A stretch of DNA of 64,000 nucleotides from Mesorhizobium loti (GTDB taxonomy: Bacteria; Pseudomonadota; Alphaproteobacteria; Rhizobiales; Rhizobiaceae), in the NCBI RefSeq assembly GCF_013170705.1, contig NZ_CP033334.1, positions 3,201,501 through 3,265,500 of the forward strand, in the 5' to 3' direction. The notes below the pieces were generated by a model that was not told the DNA's origin, did no database searches, and saw nothing but the letters and a program-made list of their open reading frames with translations. Position numbers and translations under genes: made by a program. Position 1 is the first letter of the stretch, and every line of letters begins with the position of its first letter. This document shows, one piece after another, positions 26,871 to 34,777 of this stretch.

Positions 26871-27722
26871 ATGAACAAGACGGATGTTTTCGAGAGTTTC
26901 CACTATGTGCCGGCCGCCGGCTGGACGCGCACGGCCTTCAGCGTGCTGCGCGCCGGCAAGGTGGCGGCGGCGCGCGATTACCGCATAGAACGGCCGGTCT
27001 ATCCCGGCCAGGACATCCTCTACTGCCTGTCGGGGAGGGGCCATGTCGAGACGCTTGGGCAGCGGCTGGACGTGCGTGCTCACCAGCTGGTGTGGATGGC
27101 CAACGAGGCGCCGCATGTGCATTGCGCCGATCCGGACGAGCCGTGGACGCTGCTGTGGTTTCGGCTCGACGGCCCGGACCCGGCGATCCTGCGGCGCAAG
27201 CTGTTCGGCGAGGGCGTGTTGCGCACCGGCTTCACGGAAGCGACCAGCCCGGCGCCATGGTTCGAGCGGCTGTTTTCGGCGCTGCGCCGGCGCGACGCCG
27301 GCCTCGACCTGCGGCTGAACCAGCTGGTCGCCGAGTTCCTGCTTCTGGTCGACCGCGCGGTGAACGGCGCCGGCAATGACGATCTGCCGAAGCCGCTTGC
27401 CTCGGCGCTCGACGCCATGCGCGCCGAACCCGGCTTTGCGTGGGCGGCATCCGACCTTGCCGCCGTCACCGGGCTCGGCGCCTCGCAGGTGCGGCGGCTG
27501 TTCCAGAAACATCTGCGCACCAGCCCGCACCAATGGCTGATGCGCGAGCGGCTGATGCAAGCGCAATCGCTGCTGGTGCAGGGTGATCAGCCGCTGGCCG
27601 AAGTGGCGGAAGCCTGCGGCTTCTGCGACGTCTACCATTTCGGGCGCGAGTTCAAACGCTCTGTGGGCATTTCGCCGGCCGCCTGGCGGCGCAGCGAGCT
27701 GAGTGCCGCGCCGGGGCGGTAG
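26871..27722 (+). CDS. AraC-family transcriptional regulator
   Basis: 283 residues. An N-terminal cupin sensor covers about 20-130 (ILYCLSGRGHVETLGQRL, HQLVWMANEAPH). The C-terminal double helix-turn-helix is at about 185-280: WAASDLAAVTGLGASQVRRLFQKHLRTSPHQWLM (core TGLGASQVRRLFQKH) and LAEVAEACGFCDVYHFGREFKRSVGISP. It is transcribed away from the PhyH dioxygenase gene over a 177-base shared promoter region. It is likely the local activator, sensing the dioxygenase substrate. Confidence 0.88.
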   Translation: MNKTDVFESFHYVPAAGWTRTAFSVLRAGKVAAARDYRIERPVYPGQDILYCLSGRGHVETLGQRLDVRAHQLVWMANEAPHVHCADPDEPWTLLWFRLDGPDPAILRRKLFGEGVLRTGFTEATSPAPWFERLFSALRRRDAGLDLRLNQLVAEFLLLVDRAVNGAGNDDLPKPLASALDAMRAEPGFAWAASDLAAVTGLGASQVRRLFQKHLRTSPHQWLMRERLMQAQSLLVQGDQPLAEVAEACGFCDVYHFGREFKRSVGISPAAWRRSELSAAPGR

Positions 27723-27797
27723 GAGAGCAGAGTCTTTTCAGGGGCTTGGGCCAGGCGGCTCAGGTTTTGAGTCTGCGCGGTCGTCCCCGATTGTCAG

Positions 27798-27988
27798 CGT
27801 CAGCGCCGCCCCTCATTGCCCTGCCGGGCATTTCTCCCCGTATAGGGACGGGGAGAAAGGGGCTGGCCGCGATGCCGCGCTCTTCTTGCAAACGTCGGTG
27901 ATTGGCGAAAGCGGCGATGACAGCGCCCCTCTCCCCGTCCCTATACGGGGAGAGGACGCCGGCAGGCAGGTGAGGGGCGGCGCTGACG
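27798..27988. repeat. Long inverted-end intergenic repeat, family A copy 1
   Basis: A 191-base element between the AraC and ChaC genes. Its ends mirror each other: CGTCAGCGCCGCCCCTCA at the left and its complement TGAGGGGCGGCGCTGACG at the right. Inside, CTCCCCGTATAGGGACGGGGAGA and its mirror TCTCCCCGTCCCTATACGGGGAGA (core CTCCCCGTCCCTATACGGGG) form a second nested pair. The centre holds GGTGATTGGCGAAA. The same plan recurs at 31351-31558 and 49252-49450. Confidence 0.85.
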
Positions 27989-27996
27989 TCTGTTGA

Positions 27997-28797
27997 ATGT
28001 CACAGCCGAACTCGAAACCGAAAGAGATTGCCCGGCGGCTTGCCCTTGAGAATCCCTCTGCCTTCAGCAACATGACGAACATGCACAAGCCGACTTCCAC
28101 CCCACCGCGCAAATCGCAAATGGCGCTGACCGAGGAACTCGTCGCGCGCACCATGCGGGTGGTCGAGGATGCCGGGCCGACGCCGGGCATGGTCTATATG
28201 CTGGACGCCGACTATGCGCGGTTTCGCGACGAGATCCTGGCCTCGGCGCCGCCTGGACCGCTGAAGCTGTTTGCCTATGGCTCGCTGCTGTGGAAGCCGG
28301 CCGGCGAGGTGCGGGGTGGCGAACGGGCGGTGGCGCGGGGCTGGCACCGGTCGTTCTGCTTCACGGTTCAGCGCTTTCGCGGCACGCTCGAGCAACCCGG
28401 CCTGATGATGGCGCTCGACCGTGGTGGCCAGTGCCAGGGCATGGTGTTCGAGATCGCCGAGCCGGTCGCGGCCAATCTGGAGGCGCTGCTGCGCCGCGAA
28501 ATGACCATCCTGCCCGCCGTCAACGTGCCGCGCTGGCTGCGGGTCAGCACGGAAGGCGGGGCGAGCCGGGCGCTGGGCTTCGTCGTCGATCCGGCCAATC
28601 CGCGCTATGCCGGCAAGCTGGACAAGGCCGCGGTGGCGGCGACTTTGGCCAGGGCCGTCGGCCATTGGGGCTCAGGCGCGCAATATCTGTTCGAGACGAT
28701 CCGCCACCTCGACGCCTGCGGCATACGCGATCGCAATCTGTGGCAGCTGCAGGAACTGGTGGCGCAGGAGATCGGGCGTACCCAAGCGGCTCTCTAG
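27997..28797 (+). CDS. ChaC-family gamma-glutamylcyclotransferase
   Basis: 266 residues if read from the first ATG. The family motif YGSLLWKP is at about residue 93 and the catalytic-Glu region LLRREMTILPAVNVPRWL at about 163. ChaC enzymes cleave gamma-glutamyl groups, chiefly of glutathione, giving 5-oxoproline and a dipeptide. The long N-terminal extension is polar and poorly conserved in character, so ATG at 28072 or 28120 could be the true start; no ribosome site decides this. The first ATG lies only 8 bases beyond the family A repeat. Its stop overlaps the NmrA remnant on the other strand. Confidence 0.82.
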   Translation: MSQPNSKPKEIARRLALENPSAFSNMTNMHKPTSTPPRKSQMALTEELVARTMRVVEDAGPTPGMVYMLDADYARFRDEILASAPPGPLKLFAYGSLLWKPAGEVRGGERAVARGWHRSFCFTVQRFRGTLEQPGLMMALDRGGQCQGMVFEIAEPVAANLEALLRREMTILPAVNVPRWLRVSTEGGASRALGFVVDPANPRYAGKLDKAAVAATLARAVGHWGSGAQYLFETIRHLDACGIRDRNLWQLQELVAQEIGRTQAAL

Positions 28798-28952
28798 CCG
28801 CCCGCGGGACTTGCGGGGGCCACGCGAACCAGGAAATCCCGAAAGCTTTCCGGCGGCTTGCCGGTAAGCGCGGTGAAATCGCTGGAGATACGGCCGGTGG
28901 CTCCGGTGACGAGGATCATTCCTGCCGCTCCAATCTCGCTCTTGACGGACAT
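28794..28952 (-). pseudogene. NmrA-type NAD(P)-binding oxidoreductase, large internal in-frame deletion
   Basis: A 52-residue frame. Residues 11-20 are GMILVTGATGR, the Rossmann start of NmrA/SDR-like reductases. Residues 24-42 are SDFTALTGKPPESFRDFLV, which matches the typical C-terminal end of the same family (DFxxLTGRPPxSxxDF). The 200 or more residues normally between them are missing, with the frame kept. It is divergent from an ArsR gene 51 bases away, a common position for such reductases. I read it as a decayed gene. A functional 52-residue product is unlikely. Confidence 0.7.
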
Positions 28953-29003
28953 ATATCCCTGCGGTTATACATCAACCAATAGCCAACGGGTTATCGATCC
29001 GAC

Positions 29004-29327
29004 ATGCCGGACGCTCATGACATGCTCTTCAGGACACTCGCCGATCCGACCAGGCGGGCGATCTTCGAACGGCTGTGCCGGCAGGGCGAGCAGACGGTGG
29101 GGGCGCTGACGAGCCAGTCCGGGGTCTCGCAGCCGGCGGTGTCGAAGCATCTCGGCGTGCTCAAGCAGGCCGGTCTGGTGCGCGACCGCCATGAGGGCCG
29201 CCAGACGCATTACAGCGCGCAGCTTGGCGCGCTGGCGCCGCTGATGGACTGGACACGTGAGATGGCCGGGTTCTGGGAAAGCCGGTTCGACGATCTCGAG
29301 GATTTGCTCAAAAGGATGGACCATTGA
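29004..29327 (+). CDS. ArsR-family transcriptional regulator (SRPBCC-linked)
   Basis: 107 residues, winged helix: LFRTLADPTRRAIFERL at 8-24, the recognition helix VSQPAVSKHLGVLKQAGLV at about 47-65, and the wing EGRQTHYSA. No metal-binding cysteines are present, so it is not a metal sensor. Its last codons overlap the TTG start of an SRPBCC gene. This ArsR-plus-AHSA1 pair is a widely conserved gene couple. It probably represses this cluster and formerly the divergent NmrA gene. Confidence 0.9.
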   Translation: MPDAHDMLFRTLADPTRRAIFERLCRQGEQTVGALTSQSGVSQPAVSKHLGVLKQAGLVRDRHEGRQTHYSAQLGALAPLMDWTREMAGFWESRFDDLEDLLKRMDH

Positions 29328-29755
29328 ACGATAGTGCCCAGGAGACCCGCACTGTCGTCGTCGAGCGGCAGATTTCCCATCCGCCGGAAAAGCTCTGGCG
29401 CGCGCTGACGCAACCGCATCTGATCGAGGAGTGGCTGATGAGGAATGATTTCAAGCCCGCTGTCGGCCACCGCTTCAACATCAGCGCCGATTGGGGCGGC
29501 GTGCTGGATTGCGAGGTGCTGGCCGTCGAACCGAACAAGACGCTGTCCTACAGCTGGAACCTCGTGCATCAGGATCCGGCGTTCGATCTCAGGAGCGTGG
29601 TGACCTTCACGCTCACCCCTACGCCAACGGGAACGCATCTACGCATGGAACAATCCGGCTTCCGGCCCGAGCAGCGGCGCGCCTATGGCGGCGCAAGAAC
29701 CGGCTGGCCGCAATTCTTCGAGAAGCTGGAGCAGCTTCTCGACCGGACGGACTGA
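29324..29755 (+). CDS. SRPBCC (AHSA1-like) domain protein
   Basis: 143 residues starting at TTG 29324, which overlaps the ArsR stop; AAAGGA lies 8 bases upstream. It is an AHSA1/START-like fold: VVVERQISHPPEKLWRALTQPHLIEEW (core PPEKLWRALTQPHLI) at the start and GWPQFFEKLEQLLD at the end. Such proteins form a hydrophobic ligand cavity. Partner and ligand are unknown. It is translationally coupled with the regulator. Confidence 0.88.
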   Translation: MNDSAQETRTVVVERQISHPPEKLWRALTQPHLIEEWLMRNDFKPAVGHRFNISADWGGVLDCEVLAVEPNKTLSYSWNLVHQDPAFDLRSVVTFTLTPTPTGTHLRMEQSGFRPEQRRAYGGARTGWPQFFEKLEQLLDRTD

Positions 29756-29829
29756 GCTCCGGCCGAACGAACCCAACACCTGACTTCACCGGGCGGCCTG
29801 GCCGCCAGCAAAGCCTATGGAGGAAGACG

Positions 29830-30222
29830 ATGAAGATCAAACTGACCAGCATCCATGTCGACGACCAGGACAAGGCGCTTGCCTTCTACACCGGCGTGCT
29901 CGGCCTGGCCAAGAAGGCCGATTTCAGCAATGGGCCGTTCCGCTGGCTGACGGTCGCCTCGCCGGATGAGCCCGAAGGCACCGAGCTGCAGCTGGCCCTC
30001 AACAACCAACCGGCCGCCAAGGCCTACCAGCAGGCGATGTTCGAGCAGAGCCAGCCGGCGGTGATGTTCTTCACCGATGACATCAAGGCTGACCACCAGC
30101 GCATCACGGCCAATGGCGGCACGTTCGCCATGGCGCCGACCGAGGTGACCGGCTCGACCATCGCCAAGCTCAACGATGGCTGCGGCAATCTCATCCAGAT
30201 CACACAGCTGGCGCGTTGGTAG
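29830..30222 (+). CDS. VOC-superfamily (glyoxalase-like) protein
   Basis: 130 residues: KLTSIHVDDQDKALAFYTGVLGL at the N-terminus and KLNDGCGNLIQITQL at the C-terminus mark the paired beta-alpha-beta-beta-beta units of the VOC fold. The usual metal ligands His (in IHVDD) and a distal Glu are partly present (QITQ instead of xxEl), so metal catalysis is uncertain. GGAAG lies 4 bases before the ATG. It follows the SRPBCC gene by 74 bases, in one probable operon. Confidence 0.87.
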   Translation: MKIKLTSIHVDDQDKALAFYTGVLGLAKKADFSNGPFRWLTVASPDEPEGTELQLALNNQPAAKAYQQAMFEQSQPAVMFFTDDIKADHQRITANGGTFAMAPTEVTGSTIAKLNDGCGNLIQITQLARW

Positions 30223-30259
30223 CCGCGCACGGTTTCACGCGTTTTCACGGGAGGTAAGA

Positions 30260-30505
30260 TTGGACTGGAGCAAGTGGATCAGGCAGGCGCATCGCTGGCT
30301 GTCGATCATCTTCACGGCGACCGTCGTCGCCAATTTCGTCACCATGGCGTTTGGACAGCCGCCCGCCTGGGTGGTCTATTCGCCACTGCCGCCGCTTTTC
30401 CTTATGCTGTTCAGCGGCCTCTATATGTTCGTGCTGCCCTATGTCGGGAAAGGACGCGGGATAGGAAGGGAAGGGTATGGCCAAGTCGACCGGCATCAAG
30501 CCTGA
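30260..30505 (+). CDS. Small two-helix membrane protein
   Basis: 81 residues from a TTG at 30260, chosen because GGGAGGT lies 4-5 bases upstream. Two hydrophobic helices: about 14-34 (LSIIFTATVVANFVTMAF) and 40-62 (VVYSPLPPLFLMLFSGLYMFVL). The C-terminus is basic and overlaps the start of the next gene by 29 bases. No family name recognised with certainty, but similar small proteins accompany ArsR/DUF1801 clusters in rhizobia. Confidence 0.72.
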   Translation: MDWSKWIRQAHRWLSIIFTATVVANFVTMAFGQPPAWVVYSPLPPLFLMLFSGLYMFVLPYVGKGRGIGREGYGQVDRHQA

Positions 30506-30905
30506 GCCGAAGCTGCTTTCCGGCGGCAACCCACAGATCGCCAAGGGCCATGGCGATGCCCCGGTGCAGGCCTATATCGCGGCCATGCCGGGCTGGAAGC
30601 GCGCAATGGGCGGTCGCCTCGACACGCTCATCGAGCGCGCCGTGCCCGGCGTGCACAAGGCGGTGAAATGGAATTCGCCGTTCTATGGCATCGAAGGCGA
30701 GGGCTGGTTCCTCAGCTTCCATTGCTTCACCAGGTATATCAAGGTGGCCTTCTTTCGCGGCATGTCGCTGGATCCGGTGCCACCGGGCGAATCCCGGAGC
30801 CGTGACACGCGCTACCTCGACATCCGTGAGGACGAGCCGTTCGACGAGGCGCAATTCAGCGCCTGGGTGAAGCAGGCCAGCCAATTGCCTGGCGAGCGCA
30901 TGTGA
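30477..30905 (+). CDS. DUF1801 domain protein (first)
   Basis: 142 residues of the YdhG/DUF1801 type: VQAYIAAMPGWKRAMGGRLDTLI, then HKAVKWNSPFYGIEGEGWFLSF with the conserved KW-x-x-P-FY core. The function of the family is unknown; the fold is a small soluble alpha/beta unit often linked with ArsR and SRPBCC genes. AAGGG lies 7 bases before the ATG. It overlaps the upstream membrane-protein gene. Confidence 0.85.
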   Translation: MAKSTGIKPEPKLLSGGNPQIAKGHGDAPVQAYIAAMPGWKRAMGGRLDTLIERAVPGVHKAVKWNSPFYGIEGEGWFLSFHCFTRYIKVAFFRGMSLDPVPPGESRSRDTRYLDIREDEPFDEAQFSAWVKQASQLPGERM

Positions 30906-30936
30906 GTGCTATTGTTCATTTTTTGAGGAGAACGGC

Positions 30937-31329
30937 ATGACCGGATCGCAGGAGAGCAAATCCCCCTCCGAACTGATCGACGGCAGGATCACGGAACTCG
31001 GCGACTGGCGCGGCGAGATGCTCGGCCGGCTGCGCGCGCTCATCCACCAGGCCGATCCCGATGTGGTCGAGACGTGGAAATGGCGCGGGGTTCCGGTGTG
31101 GGAGCATGACGGCATGATCTGCACCGGCGAGACCTACAAGAGCGTCGTCAAGCTGACCTTCGCCAAGGGCGCGGCGCTGCCCGATCCCGCGGCCCTGTTC
31201 AACTCCAGCCTCGAAGGCAACACGAGGCGGGCTATTGATTTTCAGAAGGGCGAGGAGGTCGACGAAGAGGCCTTCAAGGCGCTGGTGCGGGCTGCGGTGG
31301 CGCTGAACAAGTCGAAGGGCAGAAAGTAG
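30937..31329 (+). CDS. DUF1801 domain protein (second)
   Basis: 130 residues. The DUF1801 core is at about 25-110: RLRALIHQADPDVVETWKWRGVPVWEHDGMICTGE, with W-KWRGVPVW corresponding to the KW-x-x-P-F block of the first copy. The two neighbouring proteins share only the family pattern, so duplication would be old. GAGGAG lies 6-10 bases before the ATG. It is the last gene of the cluster; a family A repeat follows. Confidence 0.85.
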   Translation: MTGSQESKSPSELIDGRITELGDWRGEMLGRLRALIHQADPDVVETWKWRGVPVWEHDGMICTGETYKSVVKLTFAKGAALPDPAALFNSSLEGNTRRAIDFQKGEEVDEEAFKALVRAAVALNKSKGRK

Positions 31330-31350
31330 CTGCGTCGTAGATTGTTATCG

Positions 31351-31558
31351 ATCTTCCGACGTCAGCGCTGCCCCTCACTGTCCTGCCGGACACCTCTCCC
31401 CGTATAGTGACAGGGAGAGGGAGGCTGTTATCGGTGATTTCGCCAATCTCCAACGCCGCAAGAAAAGCGCCGACAGCGCGTCAAGCCCTCTCTCCCCGTC
31501 ACTATACGGGGAGAGATGTCAGGCAGGACAGTGAGGGGCAGCGCCGACGCCGGAAGAT
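31351..31558. repeat. Long inverted-end intergenic repeat, family A copy 2
   Basis: A 208-base element. Left end ATCTTCCGACGTCAGCGCTG mirrors right end CAGCGCCGACGCCGGAAGAT with a few mismatches. The nested pair CTCCCCGTATAGTGACAGGGAGAGG and CTCTCCCCGTCACTATACGGGGAG (cores CCCCGTATAGTGAC and GTCACTATACGGGG) is present, as is the centre GTGATTTCGCCAATC. Same plan as copies 1 and 3. Confidence 0.85.
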
Positions 31559-31672
31559 TGGGCCGCCAGCCACTCCACAAAACCAGCCGCGTTTACGATC
31601 TGGGAAGCTTGATGGTGCTAGACATCTCGGAATGATGGCTGGCCGCCTTGGCCGGCCCCGGATGGATTTGCC

Positions 31673-32767
31673 ATGAACAGCCCGATGCGCATGCCGTGGG
31701 TGGACACGGCCAAAGGCCTCTCGATCATCCTCGTGGTCATGATGTATTCCGCCTACAACACCGGCGAGTACACGGGCGGCGTCGGCTTCCTGCACTATGT
31801 CATCGGCTTCGCGACGCCGTTTCGCATGCCGGAATTCTTCCTGATCTCCGGACTGTTCCTGTCGCAGGTGATCGACCGGCCGTGGCGGCGCTATGTCGAC
31901 CGGCGCGTCGTCCATTATCTCTATTTCTACGTGCTGTGGGCGATCATCTCGATCGGGCTGAAGATCGGCATCTTCAGCCGGGATCCCGGCGGCATGCTGC
32001 ACGATCTCGCAATGGCCGTCGTCCAGCCCTATGGCGTGCTGTGGTTCATCTACATGCTGGCGGTGTTCGGCCTCGTCGCGAAGCTTTTGCGGCAATTCCG
32101 CGTGCCGGCCTGGATCGTCATCCCGGCCGCTGCCGGCCTGCAGATGTGGGCGCCGCATCCCGACAGCTACGCGCTTGAACAATTCGCGGCCTATTTCGTG
32201 TTCTTCTATCTCGGCTTCGTGCTGGCGCCGTTGATTTTCCGCCTCGTCGAGTGGACGCAACCGCGCCCAATGCTGGCCGTCGGCGGCCTGCTCTTGTGGG
32301 CTGTCGTCAACGGGCTGCTCGTCTATTCGCCGGGCTATGCCATGCAGCCGGTCGGCATGCAGATGGGCCTGGCGGCATGGCCGCCGCTGCATCTCACTCT
32401 GGCCGTCGCGGGCGCCGTGGCGCTTTGCGTGCTCGGCGGCTTCCTGTCGCAATTTGCCGCCATGGAGTGGCTGCGCTGGCTCGGCGAACATTCGCTGGTC
32501 GTCTACGTCGCCTTCACCATCCCGATGTCACTCTTCCGCGGCGCCGCACTCGCGAGCGGCCTGCTGACCGACACCGGCATGCTCAGCCTGGCGGTGCTTT
32601 TGGTCTCGATCATCAGCCCTGTCGTGCTCTACCTCATCATCCAGCGCGTCGGCTTCGGCATGTTCCTGTTCGAGCGGCCGGCCTGGGCGCATGTCGACAA
32701 CAGCGCGCCGCAAGCTGTATCGAAGGCGGCTCTGCCTGCCGCCGCCGCCCAATCAAGCCGGCCATAG
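31673..32767 (+). CDS. Acyltransferase 3 family membrane protein (OpgC-like)
   Basis: 364 residues with about ten membrane helices. It opens with MPWVDTAKGLSIILVVMMYS, the acyltransferase-3 start (WVDTAKGxxIxLVVxxH) although the catalytic His of helix 1 reads Met-Tyr. FRMPEFFLISGLFLSQV is the second conserved block (about 50-66). Such proteins transfer acyl groups to glucans, polysaccharides or other periplasmic acceptors. The acceptor cannot be inferred. The last 35 residues are polar and alanine-rich. It stands alone between a repeat and a palindrome-rich intergenic region. Confidence 0.82.
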   Translation: MNSPMRMPWVDTAKGLSIILVVMMYSAYNTGEYTGGVGFLHYVIGFATPFRMPEFFLISGLFLSQVIDRPWRRYVDRRVVHYLYFYVLWAIISIGLKIGIFSRDPGGMLHDLAMAVVQPYGVLWFIYMLAVFGLVAKLLRQFRVPAWIVIPAAAGLQMWAPHPDSYALEQFAAYFVFFYLGFVLAPLIFRLVEWTQPRPMLAVGGLLLWAVVNGLLVYSPGYAMQPVGMQMGLAAWPPLHLTLAVAGAVALCVLGGFLSQFAAMEWLRWLGEHSLVVYVAFTIPMSLFRGAALASGLLTDTGMLSLAVLLVSIISPVVLYLIIQRVGFGMFLFERPAWAHVDNSAPQAVSKAALPAAAAQSSRP

Positions 32768-32973
32768 TCGAGCAACGGGAGGCCGGCCCAGCCGTCCCGC
32801 AGCCACACCAGCATCTCGCTGGGTTCGCGAAATGAGGCTCGGCGCACGGCCAAGCCCGATCGACGATGGGTTCCACTATGCCATGCACGCATCTTCGGTG
32901 ACTGGCGGGACTGATCGGTGCGAGGCTTGATTGCCACGTGGTTCCCCCAATCCGTCGATGCTTCGCAGCGCCA

Positions 32974-33125
32974 CCTTTCCCCCTTCGGAGGGAAAGGAAG
33001 GGAGCTTTGCCGAACGAGCGTTGATGACGGAAAGCCTGGCACCTTCCTCTACCCCGTCGATCGGGGGGCCGAAGGACGGGCGAGACCCGTGGCTCGCCCC
33101 GGCTAGGTGGCTCGGCGAAGCCGAG
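32974..33125. repeat. Mosaic of three hairpin units in a 470-base intergenic region
   Basis: The gap 32768-33240 holds no gene I can support. Within it are three separate inverted repeats: CCTTTCCC/GGGAAAGG at 32974-32997, GGGCGAG/CTCGCCC at 33078-33099, and CTCGGC/GCCGAG at 33111-33125. Pieces such as ACCCCGTCGATCGGGGGG lie between them. The pattern is that of mosaic palindromic elements common between rhizobial genes, here apparently eroded. Confidence 0.5.
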
Positions 33126-33240
33126 ACGGGGTGGGGGTCGACCAGCGCAGCCATTGCCACTCTCGTGGAGGCGAGGACGGCTTGTCAGCGAAGTTTTAAG
33201 GGCTGTTGCGCCATGGTGGTCGCCCGCCAGGAGTTTCTCC

Positions 33241-34302
33241 ATGCCCGATACATCATACACCCCGAAAGGCCCGGCCCCGCAGCCCGGCAAGCGGGTGGGG
33301 CAGGGCAGCGCCGACGAACCGCGCCGCGACGCCGCAACCATCGCCAGGCTCAAGGCGGAACTCGCCGCGCAGGCCGCGCTGATCGCCACGCAGCAGGTTT
33401 CGCTGGCCCACAGCCGCAAGATCTTCGACCGGGCGTCGGTCGCGGCGCGCATCGGCGTTTGGGAATGCAGCCTGCCCGACGAGCGGCTGACCTGGACCGA
33501 TGTGATCTATGATCTGTTCGATCTGCCGCGCGGCGCGGCGCTCGATCGAAGCGAAATCATCAAGTGCTATCCGGCGGAGTCGCGCAAGGCGCTGGACAGT
33601 CTGCGCAGCCACGCCATCGCCGAACGCAGCGGTTTTACCCTCGACGCGGAGATCACCACTTTCGCGGGACATAGCCGCTGGATCCGTATCACCGCGAGCG
33701 TCGAGTGCGAAGCCGGCGAGCCGGTGCGCATCTTCGGCATGAAGCAGGATATCACCGAGGAAAAGATCCTGTCGGACCGGATGCGCTATCTCGCCGAATT
33801 CGACGCCATGACCGGGCTTGCCAACCGCGCCCGCTTCCAGGCACGGCTGGCGCATGCGGATGAAGCACGTCCGCTCGGCGCGCTGCTTTTGATAGACCTC
33901 GACGGCTTCAAGGCCGTCAACGACACGTTCGGCCACGTCATCGGCGACGAGTGCCTCAAGGCGGCGGCCGAGCGCCTTGCCGGCGGGTGCGGCGAGGCGG
34001 AACTGGTGGCGCGTGTCGGCGGCGACGAATTCGCGGTGCTGGTCGGGTCGCATCTCGACCGCGGTGCCGTCTCCGGCGTGGCGCGCGACATCATCGAGGC
34101 GATGAGCAGGCCGGTCGCGATCCGCGGCCAGTCGCTGCGGCTCGGCGCCTCGGTCGGCATCGCGTTCGCCGGGGCGGGCTTGCCTTGCGACCTGTTCGCG
34201 CAGGCCGACACCGCGCTCTATGCCGCCAAGGCGGCGGGCCGCAACACGTTCCGCATCTTCAAGGCGGAAACCGGCGCGAAAGGCCGCAGTGCCGCCGCGT
34301 GA
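33241..34302 (+). CDS. PAS-GGDEF diguanylate cyclase
   Basis: 353 residues. A coiled-coil-like stretch lies at about 25-58 (ATIARLKAELAAQAALIA), a PAS domain with PAC tail at about 60-185 (AARIGVWECSLPDERLTWTD ... FGMKQDITEEK), and a GGDEF domain at about 188-345. The active-site motif RVGGDEF is intact, so it should make cyclic di-GMP. No R-x-x-D inhibitory site precedes it (the residues are EAELVAR), so product feedback is not expected. No membrane segment is seen. AGGAG lies 8 bases before the ATG at 33241. Confidence 0.9.
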   Translation: MPDTSYTPKGPAPQPGKRVGQGSADEPRRDAATIARLKAELAAQAALIATQQVSLAHSRKIFDRASVAARIGVWECSLPDERLTWTDVIYDLFDLPRGAALDRSEIIKCYPAESRKALDSLRSHAIAERSGFTLDAEITTFAGHSRWIRITASVECEAGEPVRIFGMKQDITEEKILSDRMRYLAEFDAMTGLANRARFQARLAHADEARPLGALLLIDLDGFKAVNDTFGHVIGDECLKAAAERLAGGCGEAELVARVGGDEFAVLVGSHLDRGAVSGVARDIIEAMSRPVAIRGQSLRLGASVGIAFAGAGLPCDLFAQADTALYAAKAAGRNTFRIFKAETGAKGRSAAA

Positions 34303-34513
34303 GGGGCAAGCTGCAGCCGCCTGCCAGAGCCGCGTTTTCTTTTGTCATGCGGGTGCTCGCGAAAAGGATGCGTTGGCAGGGATGCAAATATCGTGCGCGG
34401 ATTGTCGCTGCTGCCGGTGATGACGACCCGGGAAGGCATTTTGCAACGTGCCGACAGAACGCGCTCCACGCTTAACTTTTCCGCAAGCATTTGCCGGTTA
34501 GGTCGACCGCGAT

Positions 34514-34589
34514 GGCCTCGTGGCGGAGCGGCGACGCTGGAGACTGCAAATCTCTGAAGCCTCGGTTCGATCCCGAGGCGAGGCCTCCA
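34514..34589 (+). tRNA. tRNA-Cys (GCA)
   Basis: A 76-base cloverleaf with encoded CCA. Acceptor GGCCTCG pairs with CGAGGCC, then discriminator T and CCA; T8 is present. The D stem is GCG/CGC with G13:A22 opposed, as in bacterial tRNA-Cys. The anticodon stem GGAGA/TCTCT closes loop CTGCAAA with anticodon GCA. The T arm is CTCGG-TTCGATC-CCGAG, but one extra G (34578) stands between it and the acceptor strand, extending the T stem to 6 bp with the preceding C. U73 is the cysteine identity base. No integrase or other att-associated gene follows. Confidence 0.85.
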
Positions 34590-34777
34590 AAATCATTTAG
34601 AGAGACCCGGCGCCGGACCCTTGTCGCGGCCGATTTGCGCGTTCCGGCCACGAAGGCGCGGGGCCGAGCTTAAAACCATCTATTTGAATTTGGCATGCAG
34701 GGCGCTCGCCAAAAGAGTGCTATGGCAAGGGGCGGGCATGCTTGCTCGGATTTTCCCCGACATTCGAGGTCGTTTTC

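Noticed and set aside
25929..27638. 569-codon protein ending in the PhyH dioxygenase
   Set aside because: The N-terminal 315 codons are antisense to the AraC gene; GGGAGG before the ATG at 26693 marks the proper start.
27798..27988. CRISPR array or insertion sequence
   Set aside because: The repeats are single dispersed elements with inverted ends, not direct repeats with spacers, and contain no transposase frame.
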